Shown here piece after piece: positions 1 to 7,600 of a stretch of 64,000 bases of DNA. The stretch is taken from the NCBI GenBank assembly GCA_030684405.1, contig JAUXYA010000015.1, positions 62,001 to 126,000 on the forward strand, given 5' to 3'. The translations under genes and the position numbers were made by a program. The notes under the pieces were generated by a model, which worked only from the letters and a program-made list of their open reading frames with translations, did not search any database and was not told the DNA's origin. The stretch's first letter is position 1. Every line of letters begins with the position of its first letter. This DNA is from Burkholderiales bacterium (GTDB lineage Bacteria; Pseudomonadota; Gammaproteobacteria; Burkholderiales; SG8-41).

Positions 1-453
1 GTGCTGATCATCCTGCGTCCCGGTGCCGAGTCCTTCCAGTGGGCGCTGCTGCTGCCGCTTGCCGCAGCAATGATCAACGCGCTGCGCGATGTGATAACAC
101 GATGGTTGTCGCGCACCGAGACCTCGATCGCGATCCTGTTCTGGTCGAACATCATCCTGATGGCCGGCGGATTCGCGACGCTGCCCTTCGGCTGGCAGGC
201 GGTGACCTGGCATGCGGGGCTGTGGTTCCTTGCCGCCGGCATTTTCAACGGCAGTGCGCATTTTCTGATCATCGAAGCCCTGCGCACCGGCGAGGCCTCG
301 GTGCTGGCACCCGTCCGTTACACCGCGCTATTGTGGGCGGCCGCGATCGGCTTTCTCGTCTGGGGTGAACTGCCGGAACTGTGGCTGTGGGCGGGTGCTG
401 CGGTAATCGTCGGCAGCAGTCTCTACATGATCCGTGGCGAGCGGCGGCGCTAA
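1..453 (+). CDS. EamA/DMT-family membrane transporter, C-terminal part (5' end outside the window)
   Basis: The reading frame is open at the window edge and ends at a TAA, so only the last 150 residues are present; the GTG at position 1 is probably internal. The fragment is strongly hydrophobic, with about five membrane segments, and ends in a basic cytoplasmic tail (GERRR). The spacing of helices and the 'APVRYTALLWAAAIGFLVWGE' type segment are typical of the second EamA repeat of drug/metabolite exporters. The substrate cannot be told. It is separated by 125 bases from the next gene, which has its own ribosome binding site. Family assignment is from pattern recognition only. Confidence 0.75.
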   Translation: MLIILRPGAESFQWALLLPLAAAMINALRDVITRWLSRTETSIAILFWSNIILMAGGFATLPFGWQAVTWHAGLWFLAAGIFNGSAHFLIIEALRTGEASVLAPVRYTALLWAAAIGFLVWGELPELWLWAGAAVIVGSSLYMIRGERRR

Positions 454-578
454 GTTCCGTAACCCCCTGTGCGTGACGGGTTTCTCCGGTTTCGATTGCA
501 GTGGCAGGGACCCGCGATTATGCTGGGCTTGCAGTCTGGCAATACCGATTGTTCATAATGATGACAAGGAGAACTTTT

Positions 579-1040
579 ATGGAAATTCAAGCAGGCGGTG
601 CGGCACCGGATTTCACGCTGGCCGCGCACAACTCTGACCAGAAGGTCGCGCTGTCCTCGTTCAAGGGACGCCCGGTCGTGGTCGCATTCATGCCCTTTGC
701 CTTTACCGGGGGATGAACCAATCAAGTCCGTGGGTTCCGTGAGAACTACGAAGAATTCAAGAAACTGAACTGCGAAATCCTGCAGCTGAGCGCCGATCCG
801 CTGCCGAGTCTGAAAGCCTGGGCAGAGCATCTTGGTGGCGTGCCTTTCCCGCTGATGTCCGACTATTGGCCGCATGGTGCGGTCGGTCAGGCCTTCGGAA
901 TTTTCAATGACGAGCGCGGCATGGATAAACGAGCCGCCTATGTCATTGATGCCAAGGGGGTCGTGCGTTACGCCAAGGTCTACCCGCAGGGCACGATTCC
1001 GACCAGTGAGGAACTGCTCGCCGAGCTGCGCAAGCTCTAG
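579..1040 (+). CDS. Peroxiredoxin-like selenoprotein (AhpC/TSA fold) with in-frame TGA at codon 46
   Basis: A single frame runs from ATG 579 to TAG 1040 and is broken only by a TGA at 714-716. Read through, it gives 153 residues of an AhpC/TSA-type thioredoxin fold: 'APDFTL' near the N-terminus, a strand ending PFAFTGG, then the TGA in the T-x-x-(C/U) position where peroxiredoxins carry their peroxidatic cysteine, then TNQVRGF. The C-terminal half keeps the family's 'AYVIDAKGVVRY' strand. Cys65 is the only cysteine. A hairpin 13 bases after the TGA fits a bacterial SECIS element. AAGGAG lies about 8 bases before the ATG and a strong terminator follows the gene. It probably reduces peroxides with thiol donors in the cytoplasm. 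The alternative, a nonsense mutation, is less likely because both halves are well conserved and in frame. Confidence 0.85.
729..750 (+). promoter_or_regulatory. Putative bacterial SECIS hairpin of the peroxiredoxin-like gene
   Basis: Lower stem CGT/ACG (729-731 with 748-750), upper stem GTTC/GAAC (734-737 with 743-746), a possible G-T pair between 733 and 747, G732 bulged, and a five-base apical loop CGTGA (738-742). The loop G at 739 lies 22 bases after the TGA, inside the known bSECIS window of roughly 16-37 bases. It would recruit SelB with Sec-tRNA. Predicted by eye only. Confidence 0.65.
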
Positions 1041-1061
1041 GGCAGGGCAGGCGCATTACCG

Positions 1062-1106
1062 GGCCGGCAGGCCATACCTCTGCGAGGGATGACTGCCGGC
1101 CTTTTT
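1062..1106 (+). terminator. Rho-independent terminator after the peroxiredoxin-like gene
   Basis: A perfect nine-base stem GGCCGGCAG/CTGCCGGCC (1062-1070 with 1093-1101) with a 22-base loop is followed directly by five Ts. It lies 22 bases after the stop codon and isolates the selenoprotein gene from bdhA. Confidence 0.8.
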
Positions 1107-1177
1107 GCGTCCGCCGACTTCCGGCTGGCCCGCATTTTGCGTCATGATGCAAGCCATCCTTTCCCGGAGTTCCTGTC

Positions 1178-1960
1178 ATGTTCAACGGAAAATGCGCCCT
1201 TGTCACCGGCTCCACCAGCGGCATCGGCCTTGCCGTTGCCAGCGCGCTGGCGGCGCGCGGCGCCAATATCATGCTCAATGGCTTCGGTGACCCCGAAGCC
1301 ATCCGCGACCTGCGCATAAAACTGGCGCAGCAGTACGGCGTGCGCGTCGAGTACCACGGCGCCGACATGAGCAAACCGGCCGAAATCGCCGAAATGATGG
1401 AGCACACCGTCGCGGTGCTCGGCAAGATCGACATCCTGGTCAACAACGCCGGCATCCAGTTCGTTGCTCCGGTCGAGGAATTCCCGCCGGAGAAGTGGGA
1501 TGCGATCATCGCCATCAACCTGGTGGCGCTGTTTCACACCATCCGCCATGCCGTGCCCGGCATGAAGCGGCGGCGCTGGGGGCGCATCATCAACATCGCC
1601 TCGGCGCATGCGCTGGTGGCTTCGCCCTTCAAGTCGGCCTATGTCGCCGCCAAACACGGCGTGGCCGGGCTGACCAAGACCATTGCCCTCGAAACCGCCA
1701 CCTTCGGCGTCACCTGCAATGCGATCTGCCCGGGCTACGTGCTGACGCCGCTGGTGCAGAAGCAGATTCCGGACACCGCGAAGGCGCGCGGCATCACGGA
1801 GGAGCAGGTGGTGCGCGACGTGCTGCTGGCAGCGCAGCCGACCAAGCAGTTCGTGACGGTGGAGCAGGTGGCAGCATTGGCCTGTTTCCTTGCGAGCGAC
1901 GAAGCGGCGTCCATTACCGGCACCTTGCAGGCGATCGACGGCGGGTGGACGGCGCAGTAA
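1178..1960 (+). CDS. bdhA: 3-hydroxybutyrate dehydrogenase
   Basis: A 260-residue short-chain dehydrogenase that oxidises D-3-hydroxybutyrate to acetoacetate with NAD in the cytoplasm. The nucleotide-binding TGSTSGIG is at residues 10-17 and NNAG at 89-92. The catalytic Ser142, Tyr155 and Lys159 are present (YVAAK). The length and C-terminal 'ITGTLQAIDGGWTAQ' match the BdhA group closely. GGAG precedes the ATG. The gene faces phaZ tail to tail, so the window holds both the polymer-cleaving and the monomer-oxidising steps of polyhydroxybutyrate mobilisation. The subfamily call rests on overall resemblance, so another SDR substrate cannot be fully excluded. Confidence 0.9.
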   Translation: MFNGKCALVTGSTSGIGLAVASALAARGANIMLNGFGDPEAIRDLRIKLAQQYGVRVEYHGADMSKPAEIAEMMEHTVAVLGKIDILVNNAGIQFVAPVEEFPPEKWDAIIAINLVALFHTIRHAVPGMKRRRWGRIINIASAHALVASPFKSAYVAAKHGVAGLTKTIALETATFGVTCNAICPGYVLTPLVQKQIPDTAKARGITEEQVVRDVLLAAQPTKQFVTVEQVAALACFLASDEAASITGTLQAIDGGWTAQ

Positions 1961-1974
1961 TCGCCAAAAACCGT

Positions 1975-2078
1975 TCGTCACCCCGGCGAAAGCCGGGGTC
2001 CAGGGATTCTGAGTCGGTCTGCACTGGATTCCGGCGTTCCCCACACGGGACTTCCTTCGGGGTGCGCCGGAATGACGG
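1975..2078. repeat. Dispersed palindromic repeat, family R1
   Basis: A composite of small hairpins (CCCCGGCGAAAGCCGGGG, then a distant pair ending GCGCCGGAATGACG) fills the gap between convergent bdhA and phaZ. Related copies occur near 5167, 6555, 22424, 46003 and 51547. The placement between converging genes would allow a bidirectional terminator role, but there is no T-run. Confidence 0.75.
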
Positions 2079-2086
2079 TGGGGAAT

Positions 2087-3301
2087 TTATTCCGACGAAT
2101 AAATAACGTCCCGCACCGTCGGATAAACCTGATTTTCCCAGCGTTTGCCGCTGAACACGCCGTAGTGTCCGACACCTGCCTGCACGTAATGCGTGCGCAG
2201 ATACTGCGGCAGCCTCGAACACAGGTCCTGCGCCGCCAGCGTCTGGCCCAGCGCGCAGATGTCGTCGCGTTCGCCCTCGACCGTCAGCAGCGCGGTGCGG
2301 CGTATGGTTTTCGGATCGATCAGGCGGTCGCGGTAATGCAGCCTGCCCAGGGCAAGGGCATGTTCCTGAAACACCAGGCGCACGGTTTCGAGGTAGAAAT
2401 CGGCGTTGAGGTCTGAGACTGCGAAATATTCCTCGTAGAAGCGTCGCGTCACTTCAGCTTTTTCATGGTCGCCGTCGATGATCTGCTGGTAGTAATCCTT
2501 GAACGACTTGATATGCCGCTGCAGGTTCATGTTGAGGAAGGCGGTCAACTGCACGAAGCCGGGATAAACCCGCCGCCGCATGCCGGCAAATTGCACCGGC
2601 ACATGCTCGATCAGGTTGTGCTCGAACCAGCTGATCGGCTGGCTGGTGGCGAGCACATTGACTTCGGTCGGGTTGACGCGGCAATCGATGGGGCCGGCCA
2701 TCAGCGTCAGGCTCGCCGGCGTCGCCGGGTGCCGGTCCTCGGACATCACAGCAACTGCAGCGAGCGCCTCGACGCAAGGCTGGCAGATGGCGACCAGGTG
2801 GGCGCCCGGCCCCATCACGTTCAGAAACTCGATGATGTGATCGATGTATTCGTCGATCCCGAAAAGGCCGGCTTCCATCGGCACATCGCGCGCGTTGTGC
2901 CAGTCGGTGATGTAGACGTCGTGGTCGCGCAGCATCGTGCGCGCGGTTTCGCGCAGCAGCGTCGCGAAGTGGCCTGACATCGGCGCCACGATCAGCACCC
3001 GCGGCTGCGCACCGCCGCTGTGTTTGCGGAAGCGCAGCAGCGTCGCGAAGGGCGTGCTGTGCACGACTTCCTCGGTCACTGCCAGTTCGCGTTTACCGGC
3101 AAGCACCGATTCGATGCCGAACTCCGGGCGCTTGTGGGTCAGTCGCGCCAGTGCCAGCACTTCGCAGGCCGCGGCAAAGCGGCGCAGCGGCTGCCAGCCC
3201 CAGGTTCCGAAATCATGCAGGCCCGGGGCGGCGAGCATGGCTGCCTCCCGCATCGGGTTGAGCACGTATTCCTGTGTCTGGTAGGCGTGGTAAATCGTCA
3301 T
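2087..3301 (-). CDS. phaZ: Intracellular polyhydroxybutyrate depolymerase
   Basis: A 404-residue protein of the PhaZ intracellular depolymerase family, which degrades stored PHB granules to 3-hydroxybutyrate. There is no signal peptide, in line with an intracellular enzyme. The nucleophile is the cysteine of AICQPCVEAL (Cys173), matching the catalytic Cys of the Ralstonia eutropha PhaZ1 type, in which Cys replaces the usual lipase Ser. A histidine in 'GVGHYGVFSG' near the C-terminus fits the third triad member. GGGAG sits just before the ATG. Its tail-to-tail neighbour bdhA performs the next step. Confidence 0.9.
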   Translation of the reverse strand: MTIYHAYQTQEYVLNPMREAAMLAAPGLHDFGTWGWQPLRRFAAACEVLALARLTHKRPEFGIESVLAGKRELAVTEEVVHSTPFATLLRFRKHSGGAQPRVLIVAPMSGHFATLLRETARTMLRDHDVYITDWHNARDVPMEAGLFGIDEYIDHIIEFLNVMGPGAHLVAICQPCVEALAAVAVMSEDRHPATPASLTLMAGPIDCRVNPTEVNVLATSQPISWFEHNLIEHVPVQFAGMRRRVYPGFVQLTAFLNMNLQRHIKSFKDYYQQIIDGDHEKAEVTRRFYEEYFAVSDLNADFYLETVRLVFQEHALALGRLHYRDRLIDPKTIRRTALLTVEGERDDICALGQTLAAQDLCSRLPQYLRTHYVQAGVGHYGVFSGKRWENQVYPTVRDVIYSSE

Positions 3302-3467
3302 TGATGCTCCCGGTTTCCGGCCGCCTGCCCGGCTTGCCGGAACCGACGCAATAAACGCGCCAGCTGGATCACGTGGATGGCATGACTCCTGCTAAAGACT
3401 GCCATATTCGCGCCGGCAGCACCGCAAGGGTGCATGCTGGTGCTTCACCGCATGGAGGTTGTGCATC

Positions 3468-4124
3468 ATGGCACGGGCCACCCTGAGCATCAGCAGCAAG
3501 AATTATTCGTCCTGGTCGCTGCGCGGCTGGCTGCTGGTGCGTTTTGCCGGCCTCGAGTTCAGCGAAGTGCAGGTGTCACCCGACGATGCCGATGCGCGGC
3601 GTGAACTGCTGCTGATTTCGCCGTCGATCCTGGTGCCTTGTCTCAATCATGACGGCATCAAGGTCTGGGATACCCTGGCCATCGCCGAATACCTCAATGA
3701 AATAAAACCCAAAAGCGGTCTGCTGCCGGCGACCCGCGCGGCGCGGGCGCATTGCCGGGCGATCTGCGGCGAGATGCATTCCGGCTTCAGCAGTCTGCGC
3801 TCGGCGCTGCCGATGAACCTGAAGGGCGATTTTCCCAATTACAAGATCTGGTCCAAGGCGCGCGATGACATCGAACGCATCACCGCGATCTGGCGCGAAT
3901 GCCTCGAGCAGTACGGCGGCCCCTTCCTGTTCGGCAAAAAGCGCGGCATGGCCGACGCAATGTATGCGCCGGTGACCACCCGCTTCCGCACCTACCACGT
4001 CGGGCTCGATGCGGCCTGTGCCGCCTATTGCGAACGCATCCTGGCGCTGCCGGAGATGGACGAATGGAAGTCCGCAGCGCTTGAGGAGCAGGACGACATC
4101 GAAGAACTCGACATGGAATTCTGA
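3468..4124 (+). CDS. Glutathione S-transferase family protein
   Basis: 218 residues. The N-terminal thioredoxin-like domain has 'ISSKNYSSWSLRGW', the region that carries the catalytic Ser in bacterial GSTs, and 'ILVPCLNHDGIKVWDTLAIAEYL' with the cis-Pro and glutathione-binding features. An all-helical domain follows. A TTG nine bases upstream is also in frame, but the ATG at 3468 is preferred because GGAGG lies nine bases before it. The acidic tail (EEQDDIEELDMEF) is unusual. It may conjugate electrophiles to glutathione; the substrate is unknown. It is divergent from phaZ and monocistronic. Confidence 0.85.
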   Translation: MARATLSISSKNYSSWSLRGWLLVRFAGLEFSEVQVSPDDADARRELLLISPSILVPCLNHDGIKVWDTLAIAEYLNEIKPKSGLLPATRAARAHCRAICGEMHSGFSSLRSALPMNLKGDFPNYKIWSKARDDIERITAIWRECLEQYGGPFLFGKKRGMADAMYAPVTTRFRTYHVGLDAACAAYCERILALPEMDEWKSAALEEQDDIEELDMEF

Positions 4125-4235
4125 GTGCGCCAGACAAAAGTAAATTCCCCTCTGCCGCAGAGTCCATCCCATTGGGCTACGGGTATGGCGCGCAAAGAGT
4201 CACTGGAGCGGTCCTTTAGGTAGAACCCGTTCGGG

Positions 4236-4658
4236 TCATTTCCACGGCGCCGGGGCCGGCACCTCGGCCGGAGCGGGCATGTCGATGGTCTTGAAATCCG
4301 CCGGGCCGACGATTTCGAGGTATTCCATGTCCGGCGAGTAGTCGAACAGGTAATGCACGATGCCCGGGCGCTGGTGCACGCAGTCGCCGGCGGCCACCAG
4401 CGTTTCCTTGTCCTCGTACATGAATTTCGCCCAGCCCTTGAGCATGATGACGATATGGAATTCCGCCTCATGGCGGTGCCAGCCGGTGCCTTTTTCCGGG
4501 GCCTGGTTGGCGCGCACCATCTGGGCGATGACCTTGCCCGCGGTGGCCTCGGCGACGCCCAGATCGCGGTAGATGAAAAAATCGCGCAGGCCCTCGCTGC
4601 GGAATTCGGTGTCGCCGGGTTTTACATGGGAAAACTGGGTGATGGTGCGATCGAGCAT
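4236..4658 (-). CDS. Cupin-domain protein
   Basis: 140 residues forming one cupin barrel. The metal-binding motif is visible as GTGWHRHEAEFHIVIMLKG, with the histidines and glutamate of the G(X)5HXH(X)3-4E(X)6G pattern, and the second motif as 'DCVHQRPGIVH'. A good AGGAGA site precedes the ATG. Small cupins of this kind bind a metal and act as isomerases, dioxygenases or ligand sensors; nothing in the sequence or its neighbours fixes the role here. Confidence 0.8.
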   Translation of the reverse strand: MLDRTITQFSHVKPGDTEFRSEGLRDFFIYRDLGVAEATAGKVIAQMVRANQAPEKGTGWHRHEAEFHIVIMLKGWAKFMYEDKETLVAAGDCVHQRPGIVHYLFDYSPDMEYLEIVGPADFKTIDMPAPAEVPAPAPWK

Positions 4659-4761
4659 GGCGGATCTCCTGAACGTGGGAACCGCGGCAACTCAAGCATA
4701 AGTCGTTCCATTAAATACTGACTTGCGAACATGGTGCATATGCACCAAGGGTGTGCGGATT

Positions 4762-5097
4762 TCAGTGTATCCGCGTCACCGTCGCCGGCGCCTGCCGACC
4801 CAGATTGAGCACGACAACGCGGCGACCCAACATGACCACGCTACCTTTCCTGCGGTTGTCCCCGGTGTCGCTGAACTCGAAGTCATAGACGCGCTGCAGC
4901 AGCAGCCGGCCGTTGCTGTTGCGGGCGGGGCGCAGGCCGGCGATGCCGACGGTGTCATCGAGGAACTGCAGTCCCTCGGCATCGCAGGCAATACGCGCGG
5001 CAGCCACGGCGGCCTCGCGCGCCTGCATGCTGTCCCACCACAGCCAGGCGAGGGCAGCGAACAGTGCGAGCAGCAGGATTTCAGTGAGCGGAAACAT
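4762..5097 (-). CDS. DUF3301-like small membrane-anchored protein
   Basis: 111 residues from the ATG at 5097, chosen because the upstream in-frame extension to 5172 lies in repeat DNA and looks non-coding. It has one N-terminal membrane helix (about residues 5-22: EILLLALFAALAWLWW), then a soluble domain with 'ARIACDAEGLQFLDDTVGIAG' and 'YDFEFSDTGDNRRKGSVVMLG', which resembles DUF3301 proteins of Beta- and Gammaproteobacteria. The function is unknown. It stands alone on its strand. Confidence 0.75.
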   Translation of the reverse strand: MFPLTEILLLALFAALAWLWWDSMQAREAAVAAARIACDAEGLQFLDDTVGIAGLRPARNSNGRLLLQRVYDFEFSDTGDNRRKGSVVMLGRRVVVLNLGRQAPATVTRIH

Positions 5098-5166
5098 GCG
5101 AGGCGCCACGTTAGCAGAATTTCCCCAAACACCGTCAATCCAGGCGCAAGCCACCACCATTTTCAT

Positions 5167-5285
5167 CGTCATTCCGGCGCACGCCGGAATCCAGGTTTTT
5201 GGCGAGTCGGTTGTCAGCGGATTCCGGCTTTGCGAGCAGCCGCATCGCAGCTTGCCTGCTTACCCCTCTTCGCCGGAATGACAGC
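5167..5285. repeat. Dispersed palindromic repeat, family R1, with related segment to about 5420
   Basis: Two hairpin ends, CATTCCGGCGCACGCCGGAATCCAGG at 5170-5195 broken into its two arms, and a closing CGCCGGAATGACA near 5271, bound the element. A further segment near 5385-5418 (GCACGCCCCGAAGGAAGTC) is the reverse complement of part of the copy at 2042-2070. Together these account for the roughly 350 gene-free bases between 5098 and 5450. Confidence 0.7.
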
Positions 5286-5450
5286 GAAGGTCTATCCAGC
5301 GTATTTTTGAATGATGACCGCAAGTCGCATCACCATCTGGAACGCGCCGCAGCTAGATTCCGGGTTTGGGGTAGACTGATTTTCATTTCCCGGCACGCCC
5401 CGAAGGAAGTCCCTTTGGGGGACAAGACCGGGTTCCATGTGAGGAGCAGC

Positions 5451-6488
5451 ATGATCGAACTGAAATCCCGCAAGCACAGCACCGACGACCTCGGCAGTGC
5501 CATCGAGCTTTGCTACAGCAAGGGCTGGACCGACGGCCTGCCGGTGATTCCGCCGACGGCGGAACGCATCGAAGCCATGCTCGAGGCCGGTGGGCTCAAG
5601 CCCGACCAGCAACTGTCCTTCATCGAAAACCGCCAGGTCTCGGTGACCGCAGAAAAAGTCGCGATCAACGCGGTGATGGCCGGCTGCAAACCCGAATACA
5701 TGCCGGTGATCACCGCCACGGTCGAAGCGCTGGCTGAACCGAAATACGGCTACCACGGCCCGGCCACCAGCACCGGCGGCTCCGCGGTGTTCATGCTGGT
5801 CAACGGCCCGATCGCGAAGAAGATCGGCATGAACAGCGCCGACAATGTGTTCGGCCAGGGCTGGCGTGCCAACGCCACCATCGGCCGCGCGATCCGGCTG
5901 ATGATGCAGAACGTGATCGGCACCACTCCCGGCGTGCTCGACCGCTCGAGCCTCGGACACCCCGGCAAGTACACCTTCTGCATCGCCGAGAACGAGGAAG
6001 ACAGCCCGTGGCCGGCCTTCCACACCACGCGCGGTTTCAAACCCGAGCAGAACGCGGTGACGATTTTCGCGGCGCTCGGCGTGCACCAGTATTCCAACGG
6101 ACTGGCGGCAACCCCCGAGGGCGTGCTCGCCACCACCTGCGCGCAGATGCGCATGTCCGCCGGCACCAACCGCCAGCCGCAGTACGCGCTGGTCTTCGCC
6201 GGCGAGCACCAGTTGATCATGCAGAAGGCGGGCTGGTCACGCGAAGACGTGCAGAACTACGCGTTCGAGCACAGCAAAATGTCCCACGCCGAAATGCAGC
6301 GTGCCAACATCAGGCCGGGCCCGATCACCGCCGAATCCGAGGCGACGATGCAGACGCTGGTGCATACCCCTGAGGACTTTCTGGTCATCGCCGCCGGCGG
6401 CAAGGCTGGCGTGCAGTCCTGCTACATTCCCGGCTGGGGCGGCAAGAACGGTTCGCAGAGCGTCACGCGGGAAATCAAGCTGCCGTAA
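5451..6488 (+). CDS. Conserved protein of unknown function, probable operon partner of the UGSC selenoprotein
   Basis: 345 residues from ATG 5451, which has GAGGAG five bases upstream; the longer open frame to 5199 runs through repeat DNA and is not credible. No signal peptide or membrane segment is seen. Recognisable blocks include 'KGWTDGLPVIPPT' near residue 22, 'VAINAVMAGCKPEYMPVI', 'GWRANATIGRAIRLMMQN', and 'YTFCIAENEEDSPWPAFH'. I associate this family with UGSC-protein operons from memory, but know of no assigned activity. Cysteines in LCYSKG, AGCKPE, TFCIAE, TTCAQM and QSCYIP may matter if it works in redox or thiol chemistry with the selenoprotein. The two genes lie 199 bases apart on the same strand, separated by repeats. 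Confidence 0.75.
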   Translation: MIELKSRKHSTDDLGSAIELCYSKGWTDGLPVIPPTAERIEAMLEAGGLKPDQQLSFIENRQVSVTAEKVAINAVMAGCKPEYMPVITATVEALAEPKYGYHGPATSTGGSAVFMLVNGPIAKKIGMNSADNVFGQGWRANATIGRAIRLMMQNVIGTTPGVLDRSSLGHPGKYTFCIAENEEDSPWPAFHTTRGFKPEQNAVTIFAALGVHQYSNGLAATPEGVLATTCAQMRMSAGTNRQPQYALVFAGEHQLIMQKAGWSREDVQNYAFEHSKMSHAEMQRANIRPGPITAESEATMQTLVHTPEDFLVIAAGGKAGVQSCYIPGWGGKNGSQSVTREIKLP

Positions 6489-6505
6489 AAGCCGAAAACC
6501 TTTTT

Positions 6506-6642
6506 AGCCACAGAGGGCACAGAGGACATGGAGGGCACAGAGAAAACCCATCCCGCGTCACTCCGGCGGAAGCCGGAGTCCAGTAACAGTGTCGGCGATA
6601 CCACTGGATTCCGGATCGCACTGCGTGCGTCCGGAATGACGA
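6506..6642. repeat. Repeat block: family R2 ('cacagag') followed by family R1
   Basis: 6506-6545 is an R2 copy (AGCCACAGAGGGCACAGAGG and onward). 6555-6642 is an R1 copy bounded by CACTCCGGCGGAAGCCGGAG and a closing TCCGGAATGACG. The block sits between the two genes of the UGSC locus and could attenuate or process their transcript. Confidence 0.75.
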
Positions 6643-6687
6643 ATTCACTAAGTATTTGTTTTTATTGATATTTTTAAGGAGGTCTCC

Positions 6688-7227
6688 ATGAGCATCCAGA
6701 TCTACGATCCCACCACCGAAGTCAACAGCCGCAAGATCAATTTCGTGCCGCGGCCGAAGTCGCTGAAAGGCCTGCGCGTTGGCCTGGTCGATAACACCAA
6801 GCACAACTCCGATCAATTGCTGATGCGCATCGCCGGCATCCTTGAGAAGGAGCATGGCGCGAAGTCGCACGTGATCCGCAAAAAGAAAAGCGCCGGCTCC
6901 GCACCCAGCCCGGAAATGATCGCCGAGTACAAGGAAAACTGCGACATCATCGTTGCAGGCGTCGGCGACTGAGGGTCATGCAGCTCGGGCAGTGTGCTCG
7001 ACAGCATAGTGTTTGAACAGAACGGTGTTCCCTCGGCGTCCATCGTGACCCACGTGTTCACGGTGACGGGCAAAGCGATGGCGAAAACCTGGGGCGTGCC
7101 GGACTTGAAATTCCTGGTGATGCCGCATCCAATCGCCAACCTGACGCCGGAGCAGATGGACCAGCGCGCGGCGGAGATTGCGCCGCAAGTTGTAGAGTTA
7201 TTGTTGCAGGGGCAGCAGGCGGCTTAG
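6688..7227 (+). CDS. UGSC-family selenoprotein with in-frame TGA at codon 95
   Basis: One frame from ATG 6688 to TAG 7227 contains a single TGA at 6970-6972. Read as selenocysteine it yields 179 residues. The TGA codon is followed by Gly-Ser-Cys, giving GVGD-U-G-S-C-S-S-G-S, the defining motif of the UGSC (seleno)protein family, with Sec95 and Cys98 as a probable redox pair. Before it lie 'LVDNTKHNSDQLLMRIAG' and the strand CDIIVAGVGD. After it lie 'FEQNGVPSASIVTHVF' and 'LVMPHPIANLTPEQM', all in frame and family-like. AAGGAGG six bases before the ATG is an ideal ribosome binding site. A hairpin with G in its loop follows the TGA, and a strong terminator follows the gene. The biochemical role of the family is unknown; a thiol/selenol oxidoreductase is an inference. 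Confidence 0.9.
6993..7008 (+). promoter_or_regulatory. Putative bacterial SECIS hairpin of the UGSC gene
   Basis: A six-pair stem, TGTGCT (6993-6998) with AGCATA (7003-7008), including one G-T pair, closes a four-base loop CGAC. G7000 in the loop lies 27 bases after the TGA, within the bSECIS window. Predicted by eye. Confidence 0.6.
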
Positions 7228-7250
7228 TTGTTAAGAAGTTGCGGGAAAGG

Positions 7251-7276
7251 AAAAGGGGCCGGGAGGCCCCTTTTTT
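7251..7276 (+). terminator. Rho-independent terminator after the UGSC gene
   Basis: AAAAGGGGCC and GGCCCCTTTTTT pair around a GGGA loop and run into a six-T tract. It lies 24 bases after the UGSC stop codon. The A-tract on the 5' side means it could also act for transcription from the opposite strand. Confidence 0.85.
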
Positions 7277-7331
7277 GTTATGCGTGCACCGTTATGCGCG
7301 GCTTCCCGCTTATTCCTGAGGAGAATACGTG

Positions 7332-7556
7332 TCAGGGCTTCGATGGCCAGTCAATTTTCACCTGCCGGTGCTGTGTCACGCAGTCACGCAGATAAAGATT
7401 GATCAGGCTTTGGTAGGGCACCCCGGCATCGGCCGCCATGCGTTTGAAGTAGGCTACAACGTCTTCGGAGAGACGCATGGTGACGGGTGTCTTGAGCTTG
7501 GACGCGTAAGGATTCTTGCGCGACTTCATCCTGGAGAGATCGTATTCAGTTTTCAT
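7332..7556 (-). CDS. BrnA/CopG-like ribbon-helix-helix protein, probable antitoxin
   Basis: 74 residues. 'TPVTMRLSEDVVAYFKRMAADAGVPYQSLINLYLRDCV' (residues 23 onward) is the ribbon-helix-helix DNA-binding unit seen in BrnA-type antitoxins. BrnA normally follows a BrnT toxin gene; here the upstream gene 44 bases away is instead a RelE/ParE-type toxin that already has its own antitoxin. It may be an orphan, a second antitoxin or an extra autoregulator of that locus. Confidence 0.75.
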   Translation of the reverse strand: MKTEYDLSRMKSRKNPYASKLKTPVTMRLSEDVVAYFKRMAADAGVPYQSLINLYLRDCVTQHRQVKIDWPSKP

Positions 7557-7600
7557 GATTGTTCGCTTCCATATTCAGTCCCAAGGGCTGGGGCGTATGG

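Noticed and set aside
714-716. The TGA at codon 46 taken as a nonsense mutation, splitting the peroxiredoxin into a pseudogene
   Set aside because: It lies exactly at the active-site position, both sides are in frame and conserved, a SECIS-like hairpin follows, and a second gene 6 kb away shows the same pattern with the UGSC motif.
2072-2416. Plus-strand frames opposite phaZ
   Set aside because: They are shadows of the minus-strand depolymerase, which has its catalytic motif and full family length.
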